Assembly: GCA_019095985.1 (NCBI GenBank)
Contig: CM032662.1
Coordinates: 12,335,069-12,399,068, forward strand
Length of the DNA stretch: 64,000 bases
Direction: 5' to 3'
DNA from: Streblospio benedicti
Taxonomy: Eukaryota; Annelida; Polychaeta; Spionida; Spionidae
Position 1 is the stretch's first letter. Each line of letters begins with the position of its first letter. Positions 26,381 to 37,756 of this stretch are shown here, in pieces. The notes under the pieces were generated by a model, which was given only the letters and a program-made list of their open reading frames with translations, was not told the DNA's origin and made no database searches. Position numbers and translations under genes: made by a program.

Positions 26381-29300
26381 CACAAACACTGTGCATTATG
26401 TATGACCCGTGTATTTTTAGTGTACATTGTTTTCTCAAGTTTAGAGAAGAGCATGATGGTTAATTTATTGTTTGCGCAAATTAGCGTGCAGCCGCTATTT
26501 GTGCATCTGGTTCTTTGATGTCACTTGGATACTCTCGAGAAGAAAATTGTACATGTGAAAAGCATTAGCGAGTGTTTATGCTGAAGTTGTTCCATAAGAA
26601 TCATGTTGACATACATAATATCATCAAATCTGGTACAAGAAGCTACAGTGATGCGCCCAGATGCGCTTGTTCTGTCAAAGTGAAGATTCCAGCAAAGCGC
26701 TTTTAATGAGTTGAGTCGTCTGCTGTGCAATTCATTATTTTTAATGATTCTGTTCTTTGATATCAAAAAGAAAAGTTCAAACACGAGCCATTTGTAATCG
26801 AATTTGAGTATTAGAACAAATAATGTCTCACAGTTAGGCGTGTGCATATATTTATAAAAACAAAATACAACTTTGACGTACACCTAAAATGTAACTTTTC
26901 ATTATTATGATGTTTATTTTGTAATCTGTGTTCTTACAATGCATTGAAAGGTGTATGAAAAAGAAACTATGAAGCATGAGTTCAGATGAATAATCTAATT
27001 GATGTCTGAGATTTGAGTTAGAATCTAAAATATGTAACAACAAGGATGCAATTAATATACAATCAACACAACTAGCAGACTTGCCTGAATTGTAATCTAC
27101 ATTTTTTTCATTGCATGTATCTGTGATCTTTGCTATCAGTTAGTAGACAAAGAGATAGCAAACCCTTTGAGCTTTGCGCACATCAACGAGTCAAAAGCCA
27201 TTAATTAAACATTGTTTTTTTCCCCAAATGTACATTATTTTGTGTGTTGTTTTGAAAACTTTGTAGTTAGACAGGTAACTTGTCTACACAGTTGTTGTTT
27301 GCTGTCTCTGTGAAATTAGCAAAATGAAACCTAAACCCGTTGTTGAAAGTACAGGTGCTGATATTTTTTTTTGCCTATGAGGAAAGTTAATTCACTTTGG
27401 CAGTTCATTTGATGGATGGTTTACAGCATAGCAGATGAATGAAGGACGCTTTTAAGAAAAACGTACATAAAAGAAGATATCCACAATGCAAGAACACAAA
27501 TAGGCATTTCAGAATTGCAAAAAAAAAAGTGTTACTTATCAAGGGTTTTGTGAGAGTGACGATTGTTAATACAATACAATTAATAAAAGTTAGTATGTAT
27601 TTAAATGAATAGTAATAGCATTAATGAGGCATCCTATCATTGCTACATCAGTGCATAATACCCATAGAAGCGTCACTTAACTACAACTCAAAACTATTTA
27701 CGTTTGACAGTAAGGTAGCAGATGAGAAATATGTTTGGGAAAAAATGACGCTGCCACTTAACAATGAGATCCAGTGGCCATTCACAATAACTACCATACC
27801 ACAGCTGAATCTGCTTCAATTAACGAGAATGTCTGACCCTAGCATTAGCAGCATGGTACAGTTTTTGCTCCTCGTTTAATTAGCCTGATCTATGTGACAA
27901 ATATCATTGGTATTTCTTAGATGTGAAGCACTCTCCAGCGCAGAATGTTTGTCTGGAAAGCAGACCAAACATGATTACCAGACCGCACTGGAGATGTGGC
28001 AGTTTTTCTGTTGGTAAACACACAAAACCGCCATAATTATTTATGCCTCAATGTCAAGATTCGCTCTACATTCAGCAAGCACCGTAAATTGCATTGTATC
28101 ATTACTGTAGGATTTTACGCTTTAACGCTAAGAGAGATATTGACATAGATGCAGTGATGTATACATTCCAAATTGTTACGTGTACATGGTATTATTGAAA
28201 TGCATGTAATATATGCACATTGTAAGTGTCCTATACTAGGTTGATAGCTTGTGTTTCAAAACTACTTTTACACCAGATCATTGCCATCATCTTTTACACC
28301 AAGTCATTACCATTGTTGCTAAAGAACAAACAATTCTCAAACTAAAATCTTGACCATGTTGACTGGCATAAGATAATAATGAGATTTTTCATTGAGTTTC
28401 ATTCAGTGTGTCAGAATTGTTTGTGTTCTCAAATGCATAAGTTGTGCTAGACGAAGGCTAAAACAGGTAAAAGTTTAAATGAATTGGGGTGGCTGTGGTT
28501 CGTTTCAATGCAAGACGTGATTTGTTTGAAATTGCATGAAAGAATAGCAGAATAGAGTTACGTGATTTCAGATAAAGCAGCAGCTAGCTTTACTCCCAGA
28601 GGTTCAATTATTCAATTGTGAGTAATCTGTTCTTGTTGATTTATGGCAAATCTGAAGCAGAAAGATTAGGCGTTGTGACATTTTCACAAGTTCAGAAGTT
28701 AACAAGCTCTAACTACCTGTAAAAGTTCACGTTCTTGCAATGTTCCATTAATTCTTGATAATTAGAAATTAGGTGAAACAAATGTTGTTCTTGTATTGAA
28801 AAGAACCGGACTTTAACAGTGCTATACTTTTGAGTATTACAGTCATCTTTAAAACAAATGATGACAACGAGTTTTAAATCGAAACTACTATTCTTAGAGT
28901 AATTGTTTTAAACACATTCTTCATTTTCCTAGTAAAGTCTTCCCTATCCAATCGGTAAGTTGTAAAAAACAAAGAAACTACACCAAGAATTATGTAACAA
29001 TCTAATTCTAGAGCTGCAGAATAACATTGAGCAGAGGCATATCCAACACTGACCACCAACGTGTGTATTTCTGTAACTTTATATCTTGACAAAACACAAC
29101 AGCTTTGTGATACTTTGTGGTGTGTACCACACCTTTTTTCTGTCACCTAGAAGTCTTCTAAAGTGGCAAAACTTGGACAAGAAAAATTGCTAATAATCTC
29201 TTATCTGTCTGTTCTGTGGGTGGTGACTAAGTGGACAATTCGCAATACACCACAATATAAAACTTGCTTTTAATATTAGATTACAAAAATGAACATGTGA

Positions 29301-29508
29301 AATTTTCACATGGCCTCATGCAATAAATCATAAAATATAAATGGGTGTGCAGTCCTACAAGTGCTTTGTTAACAGGTACTTGTGTTGCGCATTTGAATTT
29401 TAGAATTGATGTTATATTCTGGCACCATTGAACCTTGGTTTTCCTGTTCTGCTTCTCAATTCCGACTCGTGGTAAGTAAATGTCTCTTCCTTTAATAAAA
29501 CAAAAGAC

Positions 29509-29555
29509 GAATAATCATTGCATTGCAGAAATTCTTGCAATGCACATGATTATTC
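29509..29555. repeat. Short hairpin, 19-20 bp arms
   Basis: GAATAATCATTGCATTGCA pairs with TGCAATGCACATGATTATTC with a single bulge and an 8-nt loop. The arms are shorter than usual for a metazoan pre-miRNA, and flanking sequence does not extend the stem, so this is recorded as a hairpin only. Confidence 0.5.
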
Positions 29556-31075
29556 ACATCTCCAAAACATGTCTAGTTCTTTCAGATAATTATGCAGATA
29601 GTCTGTGATCCTCCGGTTCCTGGCACTCTTGCCTGTATCTTCACTGCTCAGTTGGCAGAAAATTGACCATAATTTGTCCGCAGAAATTTGTCACTGTTGG
29701 CTGGATTGAGATCTTATCCATTTCCTCTGGGACAAGACGGAGGAAAATTGTACAAGTGCCTCGGAAAAAATGCCTTCAAATTAATATGCATTTTCCAGAG
29801 CTTAGAATCAAATAGTGGCCTTGCATATAGTCATTTGAGTCAGTGAAACTGGTATTTTCAATCTTCAAAGATTTTCTTTTTAATGATGCAAAAATACTAA
29901 ATACATGTAACGAGGGATTGATGTGTGTTGTACGTGTACATCTTTTCCGATATCCTGAAATTCGTTGGCATTTAATCAATAAATTTCATCATTTTTCAGG
30001 AAATTTTCAATATACCCCAAATTTCACAAAGCCATATTTATATTTTTCAACCATTTACTAGTAAATACCTAACCCATTTTACTAAGGGGTCATATCCCTG
30101 GCTCACATCCTTTTAAACCATCCTCTCTTGAATGCTGATCCATTGCAGAAACGTACAGAAGAAATATGCCATAAATTGCTTTTATCAGGTCTTCCTCAAG
30201 GAGCTGACTGTTAGGTCAAATGACGCTGCTCTCTCGCCAGAAGAGACGAGATAAAGCGCCACTTACTATGGATTAACAGCACAGATTGTGAGCCCGCAGA
30301 TGACCAGATACATAGTTATGGGGCGCTCTTTTCTGTGCACGAGAACGGTTGTTATAGCTATATTCGGCTGTAAAATATGGGGAAGGAGTACTTGTGTAAA
30401 TTATGTCCTACTATCTAAGTTTCTTCATTGTATTTTTTGGTCTTGATATTCAATGCTCAAGTTCATCATGCATCTTAGTATATGTATTGACATTACATGA
30501 TGACAATGTATGTCTTTTTGATAGAATTTGCCCATTGATATATATATTGATTCTTGATAACTCTCAGGACACATAGAGTTTTATTCATGCTTTTAAGCAT
30601 GGGTGATTGTTGAGCTACCCATCTCTGAAGACTCAACAGAGGGGCTGCACACTAACTATGCAAAAAATACTCAGATAGCATAATCACTCATTGTTATAAT
30701 ATACACTGTGATGGTTCACTGAACTGAAGAAAGTAAAGTGTATAAAACTCTGTGAACCTATGAAATAATACAGCCAATGTACGCATAAATCTGTCCCACT
30801 AACAAAACTCATTGCATCTGTGGTGTTCGGACATACTGCTCATCAACTAAATCTGTCTTGCGCTTTCTTTCGTCACAGTCGTTGAGCCGGCATGTGACAG
30901 ATGCTCCATATTTCACAAAGTCACATGCATCTGCCCGACCTTGCGTCAAATTGTATGCGACAAGGTCACTGGTTCGGCCTGTGTGGCTGGCTGCTCAAGA
31001 TCATACACGATGATGTCATGGAGCGTATTTTTACTACGCTAGAGCTTTGACCCTGTACTCACAGGATGTCGACTG

Positions 31076-31209
31076 TTGCAGACTAGAATGACGGGTAAAA
31101 TAAGCTTGAATTTACCAAGTTGAATGTTTGATTTGGCCAAACGCAGTGCCAATGAATTAGATATCCATATTGGTGAATTTGAGCTTAATTTATTTTTCTA
31201 GTCCGCAAT
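31076..31209. mobile_element. Foldback MITE (GCTCAAATT family), best-defined copy
   Basis: The outermost inverted ends TTGCAGACTAGAA and (complement of the right end) TTGCGGACTAGAA define a ~134-bp element. The inner inverted pair TAAGCTTGAATTTACCA / TGGTGAATTTGAGCTTA is shared with the 24707 copy. No ORF; no clear target-site duplication. Confidence 0.6.
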
Positions 31210-31244
31210 AGTAGCACAGTTAAATATTTTAGCCACTAAAGGAT

Positions 31245-31427
31245 TACAGTAAAACCTCCAATTAAGTTCTATTGAGCCCACCTCTATAATAAGACCACTT
31301 TTCACAGTCCTAAACCTTTATAAAGCTACGAAAATGAACCTCTGTATAGAGACCACCTTTTTATTGAGACCATCTAACACTGGAACACTGGTCCCAAAGG
31401 TGGTCCTAAGAGAGAGGTTCCACTGTA
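31245..31427. mobile_element. MITE with TACAGT..ACCTC termini
   Basis: It starts TACAGTAAAACCTCCAATTAAG and ends AGAGAGGTTCCACTGTA, so the termini are inverted and bounded by TA. The interior repeats words such as AAGACCAC and GAGACCA in both orientations. A second copy in the other orientation is at 59041-59222. TA target and CAGT ends point to the Tc1/mariner-pogo assemblage. Confidence 0.7.
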
Positions 31428-32141
31428 TATGCTTTTTGAAAAACCAACTCAATGATGGCTATGATGTCATTGTGTACATGTCTTTCTGATTACTAGAGTT
31501 TTTGAGTTTCTTTCTTGGCAGCAGCGTCTGCCAGGTGGATTGTTCATTGACATTGCTATTTTCATATGTACACATGTTGACAAGTCTTGGCACAAACCTA
31601 CAGTTAATAAATGCTTTTGACATTTGCAAATGTAGGCGTAATGAAATGAGTGAGATAAAGGATCATTGTCTTCACTATAAAAAAGCAACGTTTGCAATCA
31701 AACTTATAGCTGTGACCTTGCAATTTTTAATGTAGGTATGTAGTACCAAAGTAGAAATGAAATGTCATATGCATTATATACCCTAATATAAAGCACATAG
31801 TTCGCGCAGACAGTGTATATATTTTCCCTGTTGCATGCACTATTCTCGAGTAAAGTGTTCATCTCATGTAAAATGCATATATATTACGTGTGCATTTCAT
31901 CGAAAGTTAACCAGCTTTGCATGAACCATAGTGCACGGTTGGTTAGTATGTTGAGTAATGATGATGTTCATCTGAGCATAGCCAAGTAATCACTTGGGAA
32001 AGGCCACGAATGTTATTACTCAGTCAAAAAACACATATAGATGGCAGATACACTGCTTATATGATAGACCGAGTTACATTATACGACCATTTGATGTAAC
32101 CATCATGGCTTGTTGCTTTCAATCATCACTGATAAATGGTC

Positions 32142-32430
32142 ACCAGAACTGAACCTCGTGAAGATGAGATCTTTTGATGACATCAATTCCTTCCAGTTTG
32201 GCAGTATGGAATGTATTTCTTTACCTACGAAAGATGCTGTTATTAGAAAATAGTGATCAATTCTCCTATATGTCATCGATTATTTCAGCGCCGAACTGAG
32301 TGAAGACGGAATCATTCGATGGTATTTAATTCATTCCAGTTTGGTCGTATGGAATGTGTTTTCACATTGCCATTAGACACTATGTTAGTAGAAAATAGTG
32401 ATCATTTTTTTTGCTATACCTATTAAATCA
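32142..32430. repeat. Diverged tandem duplication, ~143-bp period
   Basis: AACTGA..GTGAAGA, ATTCCAGTTTGG..GTATGGAATGT and TAGAAAATAGTGATCA occur in the same order twice (for example CCAGTTTGG at 32193 and 32336). Two non-coding copies. Confidence 0.6.
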
Positions 32431-34549
32431 TGTATCATTTCAAGATGGTTTCCCATCAAAGTGATCACTTACATGCAGAATGTTATTGCATGTGTTGATT
32501 GTTACATGTATATTGATAATCAAGTCATTTCTAATATGTATAGTACATGAATAGCATTAACGAAATCAAAGGTTCACAAAGTCCTGATATTTTGTGAGTT
32601 TTTTATAAATACCAATTAAAGTCAGAAGTATTTATTCGTTGTGTGTCATTGTGTGTCATTAAAATCTAACATCCAAAGCAGACGAGAAAGCGCATAGATA
32701 TTCCTGCACTGTAAATCATCATTAAATATAATCAGTGTGAAGATTACAAAGATCCAGTGAGACAGCATGAGTGTGAATGAATGTCGTCCCGATATAACCC
32801 CTTGTAATTACTGTATCATATGTCTTTGGAAAAAAAATCAGTGTCAGATCAAAAAAACCTGAGGCCAACTCGTGTAGTGGTTATTTAAATCCATTTTGGG
32901 TGATGACACAATGAAACTATTCACTGCGAGACAGCTAGTGCTGTTTGTTCTGTTTGACGCATGCCATCCACTTTGTGAAGATTCACAGTTTTCAAGAGTG
33001 GAAAATAGCCTCTTCTGAAATTGAATCCTAGCCCACCTGTTGTGTGCTTTTGAATAATGTCTTTGAATCATGTTCAATTGGAAACAATGATGAGGCAGGT
33101 TAATTATTAGATGCAATGATGGGCTTGTTTCATAAGATGAATAACAAGTGCGGTTATCTACTCCAACAATAAAATGTGATAGAGCAGATGATGGTAATAA
33201 ATCAACTCTTACATGAATAGGTCGATGAAATAAATGAAATAGTGACTTTTTATAGACATGATTTGTTTTTATGTGGAGTTACTCTTGAATAAAGAGTTTC
33301 TATGGGTCTTATTTCTAGTTCAATCTATTTGGTTAATATCATTGGGTGCAGTCTATTTTTGACCATGGTTTGGCTAAATCATAATATAAATTTATAAATT
33401 ACAATGAATTTTCAAAATAAAGTTGAAACGAATATGTTCTTTCTTCAAACGAAAGTATCGAACATGTTTTAGATTATTTACAGAATTTTCAATTAGATCA
33501 GTCGACTTGCGAATTGTTTATTGAATTACCCATATAGAAATTAATCAAATTCATCCTTTTGTTCATTTGCAAAAGCGCAATCTTTGAAGTCCAGGTGTTA
33601 GCCACTTTTAAGTATTGTTCTTTCAACATGGGAGGAGTGTGCTGGTCATTTTTAGGTCACAGACCACTCCCATTTACGGAGAGGGTCGGATGACCTGTAA
33701 TACGGATTATTGATGGAATAATGGCCATTTACTATCATGTCCCATGTTTGCAATATTGTGCCCACTTTAAACATGTCACATCTGTTCAGCATTTCCTCCT
33801 TTGATCTTGTCTTATTATAGAATTTTTCTGATTTTCCAATCGTGATATATGTGTTTGGACCATCAAACATTCATTCAAACTTAAATGCAATGGACACATA
33901 TTAGGAAATACAATGTAAATCACTTGTCACATTCTCATCAATCTGTCCTAGTTCACACAAATACTTGACAGTCCACGCCTGTATCATTGAGCACTGTGGA
34001 CTTATGTTTAGTTTACGTACTAAAAAGGGAACACTTGTTTATAATAATAAAAAAACATCACTTATGAGTGTAATCTTCACCTTAGTTGCTCTAGGTTATG
34101 GTAAAGTGGGTTCTAAGTGATGGTAAAGAGGGACCTTTTGTAGTTCACCTCCATGGAAGCACTTGACTTCCTCCCCTGCAGCTCCTACTTAAGCAGACGT
34201 CTTCAATAAAAGCCCCCGTTGGTTTTTAACTTTAAGATATGATGTTTATCATCGAGAAAAAGGCATATACCCTGCAAACATGAAAATCCTTGCTAAAAAA
34301 TCCTATGTCAATAGCCATGATAATGTGAAGAAGCATTCATACTGTACGGTAATTTGCACCGTCTAACCCTAAGCAAAAGTCTGGTATTTTTTTAACATAA
34401 AAATGAAGCATATTTTGTGTTTGGATATCTTCTCTGCAATATCTAAACCAGTATTCATTAGGCAGTCCGTAAAATGCATACTGAGTCATTCACCGGATGA
34501 TAGACAAGTGAGGCACAGGATTAAAGTGCTCAGAAATCATTAATACTAA

Positions 34550-35340
34550 TCAATCTGGGCAAGAAATATTAAATCCGTGTGCATCCCCAATAAATTCTGT
34601 CAAATCCAGACTCCCACGCCTGCTACGAAGAGCTTCAGGGGGGCCTAATCCGCCGACTACCAGCTGAAAATGATTGTGCACGAGGTGGCAGTGATCCACC
34701 TGGCCAAAACAACTCCAGGTAAAACCGTGGATTACAATTCTCATCTGCCTGGATTCTAAGCACATGCTCTAGGGTGCTTAATATCTGGAATTGGTTACTT
34801 GAACACGCGCATCTAAATGTAAACAAGTTGGGATCTTTTATTATGATGGTTTTTTGTGAATTTTTAATGTGTGGAATTAAGTACGGTCTGACTACAAATG
34901 TTTATAAGCTATCTGATAATGTGTATTTTAATACTTGATAACTTAAAAACTGATTGGAAAAAAATATTGACATTGATGCAGTAGATGTTAAGGCGCTGGC
35001 ACAATCCTATTATCTGAGGAAAAAGACGCCCCTGTGAGCCGTGTGATTTTACAGAGGTGGCCATGGAAATCATTGTGCAGATGGAGGGGATTGCTGGGTT
35101 TATGCACCAGTAGCCACAGAGCCTCTAATGCATGTGTTAAAAAGATGACCCTTGCCCACTGTGCCGCTGTGTTGACATTTCATTTTGAAAAGCTCAGTGG
35201 AAAGAGCTGAGAGATACAAATGATGGATTTGTGAAAGGCCTGAGAATAGGTTAATCTGACGCTCTTTGAAGGTGCATCAGCTAAGTGCGGCCTGTGTAGC
35301 TCGACAGAAGCAGTGGCGGCAGCTATGGTGGATGGTTTGC
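34550..35340. promoter_or_regulatory. Long higher-complexity block with CTCF-like motif
   Basis: This 0.8-kb stretch lacks repeats and has a higher GC content than its surroundings. GCACGAGGTGGCAGTG at 34678-34693 resembles the bilaterian CTCF core. Two overlapping minus frames are open (34550-34765, 34635-34826) but have no domain and no splice logic. A cluster of regulatory elements is my best reading. Confidence 0.28.
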
Positions 35341-35749
35341 AAGATGTTTAATGTCCTTTAAAAATTACGGCTGCTTTTATGTTGGCTTTAACCAGTGAAC
35401 TTTTATTTCTGGATAATTGGCTTAATTTCTTCTGCCTTGTTCCTGTTTTCGGCACCTTTTTTCATGTACAGATTTTATGGTATGGTTTTATCCATGTAGT
35501 CAGTTTAGATGATTTAAATAGCTAATGATTTTGTTTTTGCTTTTGAACAAGTCACTGGGAATTATTTACATGTTCAGTCAATCATGTTGTTTTATGTTAA
35601 TTTGTTACCACCTGCCCTGGATCTAGAGTAGATATAACAGATGATCAGTGTGTAAATGGTTACAGATAAGCTTGCTCAACATACACTCTTATTGGCAAAA
35701 GAAAACGTAGAATTTAACAGTAGATACTTGTTATTTAAAAATATGGGGA

Positions 35750-35858
35750 GAACAGTAAAATCCTCCAGAATGCGAATATTTGAGATTAACAAGTTGAAGG
35801 GAAATGAACCTATTAAAACTCAAGATAAGCAATATTAAGATAACAAGGCTCTACTGTA
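35750..35858. mobile_element. Half of a pogo-like MITE
   Basis: The end AAGATAACAAGGCTCTACTGTA resembles a pogo-type terminus (complement TACAGTAGAGCCTTGTTATCTT). Inside are TTGAGATTAACAAG and CTCAAGATAAGC of the same word type. No matching left terminus was found within 250 bp, so it is probably truncated. Confidence 0.35.
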
Positions 35859-36229
35859 ATACGATCGAAAAGTTGAACAAATTTGCTGTCCGGTAATAAA
35901 TACCAAGTCACTTTCTAAATACCACACAATTATGATGTAGTGCAAAGACATTTCATCTAAAGGACGAGAGCAGCTTATTTCGGCACGCATTTTCCAGATT
36001 TGGGCAATTATCCAGCTTCCCCTTATTAGGAAGTTCGCGGAATTCATCTTAACGAATGTAACCTTAGATTGTTGCTCATAAATTCAGTAATGGGAGAACA
36101 ATGTTTCGTTAACCATATTTTTAATCAGTTTTAAATGCCACAACCAATGTATTACCCGATCAGTGAAAAGTTTAAATCAAATGATTAATCTAATTCAAAA
36201 TCAATGAAGCATCTTCAACCTGCGTTTGG

Positions 36230-36520
36230 CGATAAATCACGCATTACATGTCACTCACGACCATATTAGGTCATCGTCGAGCAAAGTGATTGCATGTGCG
36301 CTGAAAATCCAATCATTTGATTAACACTGACTTTCCCTGTCAATTAATGTTGAGAAAATATTGAACCAGCATTGTGCGGTCTGCATGTCGGTCGCTGATA
36401 CCTCGAGGCGAATCTCATCTGTAGCCATTAGGATATTATTATGGGACGGATGTGACTAAGGAACCGGCGTTCTTTAGCCTTATGATGAGCCTCTCATTTC
36501 GAGTTTCCGCTTGGTCTTTG
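36230..36520. promoter_or_regulatory. Possible regulatory block upstream of the transposon
   Basis: A complex, CpG-containing sequence with CGATAAATCACGC, ATTTGATTAACA, TCAATTAATG and GCGAATCTCATC, rich in homeodomain-type cores. No convincing coding frame. Conservation is not testable here. Confidence 0.22.
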
Positions 36521-36876
36521 TTTGGCAAGATCGTTATAATTGTAAACATTGTTGTTGCGTGACTTAGAAATTTTGCACATAATGTTGAAATTTCTAGGAA
36601 ATAATATATAACATGTCTCTGATTTTGGCAATTGATTTTATTGGCTGTCTTTAATAGTGGGAAAGAGGAAAATGATTTTTCTTTGTTCCTCAGATCTGCG
36701 CGTCCATTGTTGGAATGTGTATAAAACATAGTGTGAAACAGAACAGATAGCATAGGAGAATGAATTAGTAATTCAAATGAGCTGATGGCAAATAGCATCT
36801 GGTTTCGCAGGCCCATGGGCTACTAATAGTGGAGAACCCAAAACATATACATGAATTGTTACGCGAAATAAAGAAT

Positions 36877-37004
36877 TTATGAAACTTTGTATGATTGTTG
36901 GTTGGTATGAGTGCACTAAAATGAGCCTGGGAGCCACCTCAATTTTACCTTATTAGGGGTCTAATGGGGGTCAAAGGGTCAAAATTTCATAAAAATGGAT
37001 TTAT
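36877..37004 (+). repeat. Left terminal inverted repeat of the transposon
   Basis: It reads TTATGAAACTTTGTATGATT, then GTTGGTTGGTATGAGTGCAC and GAGCCTGGGAGCCACC, ending near AAAAATGGATTTA. It pairs with 40170-40299 with a few substitutions and small indels around the GGGGTCTAATGGGGGTCAAAG stretch. Confidence 0.9.
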
Positions 37005-37400
37005 TAAACACATAAATAAGCAACTTTAAGACAATATGTGTCGTTTAATTCAATAAACTTGTAATTTATTAAGTATTTCAATTAAGTTTTTATAATATTT
37101 TGATGTAAAAAAGCTAATAAAACTGATTTTAGCCAAATTTGCAAAGGCATACAATTCTTATATTTCCAGTGTCCAACCAGAATTTGCTTAAGATAGTTTT
37201 AGGTAGCAAGAAAAGTTATTTTCAAGTAACATAATTAGTGTAGTGCTTGTAGATACCTTTAAATGTTTTTAGAATAAAAAAGTATCATTATTAAAATGTT
37301 ATCAAATATTTATTACACAGAAAAAATATTGTGTAAGCATCATGAATTATTGTATTAATTGTATGCATGGTTAAGTGTACAGTAAAATAGTTCAAAATAG

Positions 37401-37455
37401 GAATATGTGCAGATACAAATTAGATATCATATCTAATTTGTATCTGCACATATTC
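37401..37455. repeat. Perfect 55-nt palindrome inside the transposon
   Basis: The left arm GAATATGTGCAGATACAAAT plus TAGATAT is the exact complement of the right arm across a single central C (27-bp arms). It lies between the left TIR and the coding start. It might be a transposase-binding site, a transcript hairpin or a recent foldback. Confidence 0.95.
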
Positions 37456-37756
37456 ATCATATTATACATTGAACAAACTGAAATATCCAATTAGAACATT
37501 CCATGGGGTAATAAATCAAACCCATGATGTCCACTTTGTTTATCCTTGTACTTCCTAGCAAGCTAGTGGATTCATTCTGGATAATAGTGTGACTGATTAA
37601 CTTCACTTCTAAATGTTGCTTACCAGTTTTATCTTAAAAAAAAGCCTTTTGGCTAGTGTTTTGGTATAAAAATATGTGATTTTACTTTACAATACAGGAT
37701 GGATAATATAGGCGATGGCCAGTAAACAGATAAATGTGTCTTAAGATTAAAAAGGT

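Noticed and set aside
26521-27043. Two minus-strand open frames of 120 and 63 codons
   Set aside because: Low-complexity aromatic and Ile/Phe/Lys-rich translations typical of AT-rich non-coding DNA; no domain.
36439-36816. 125-codon minus-strand open frame beside the transposon
   Set aside because: No domain, lies outside the TIR, and overlaps a block better read as non-coding.
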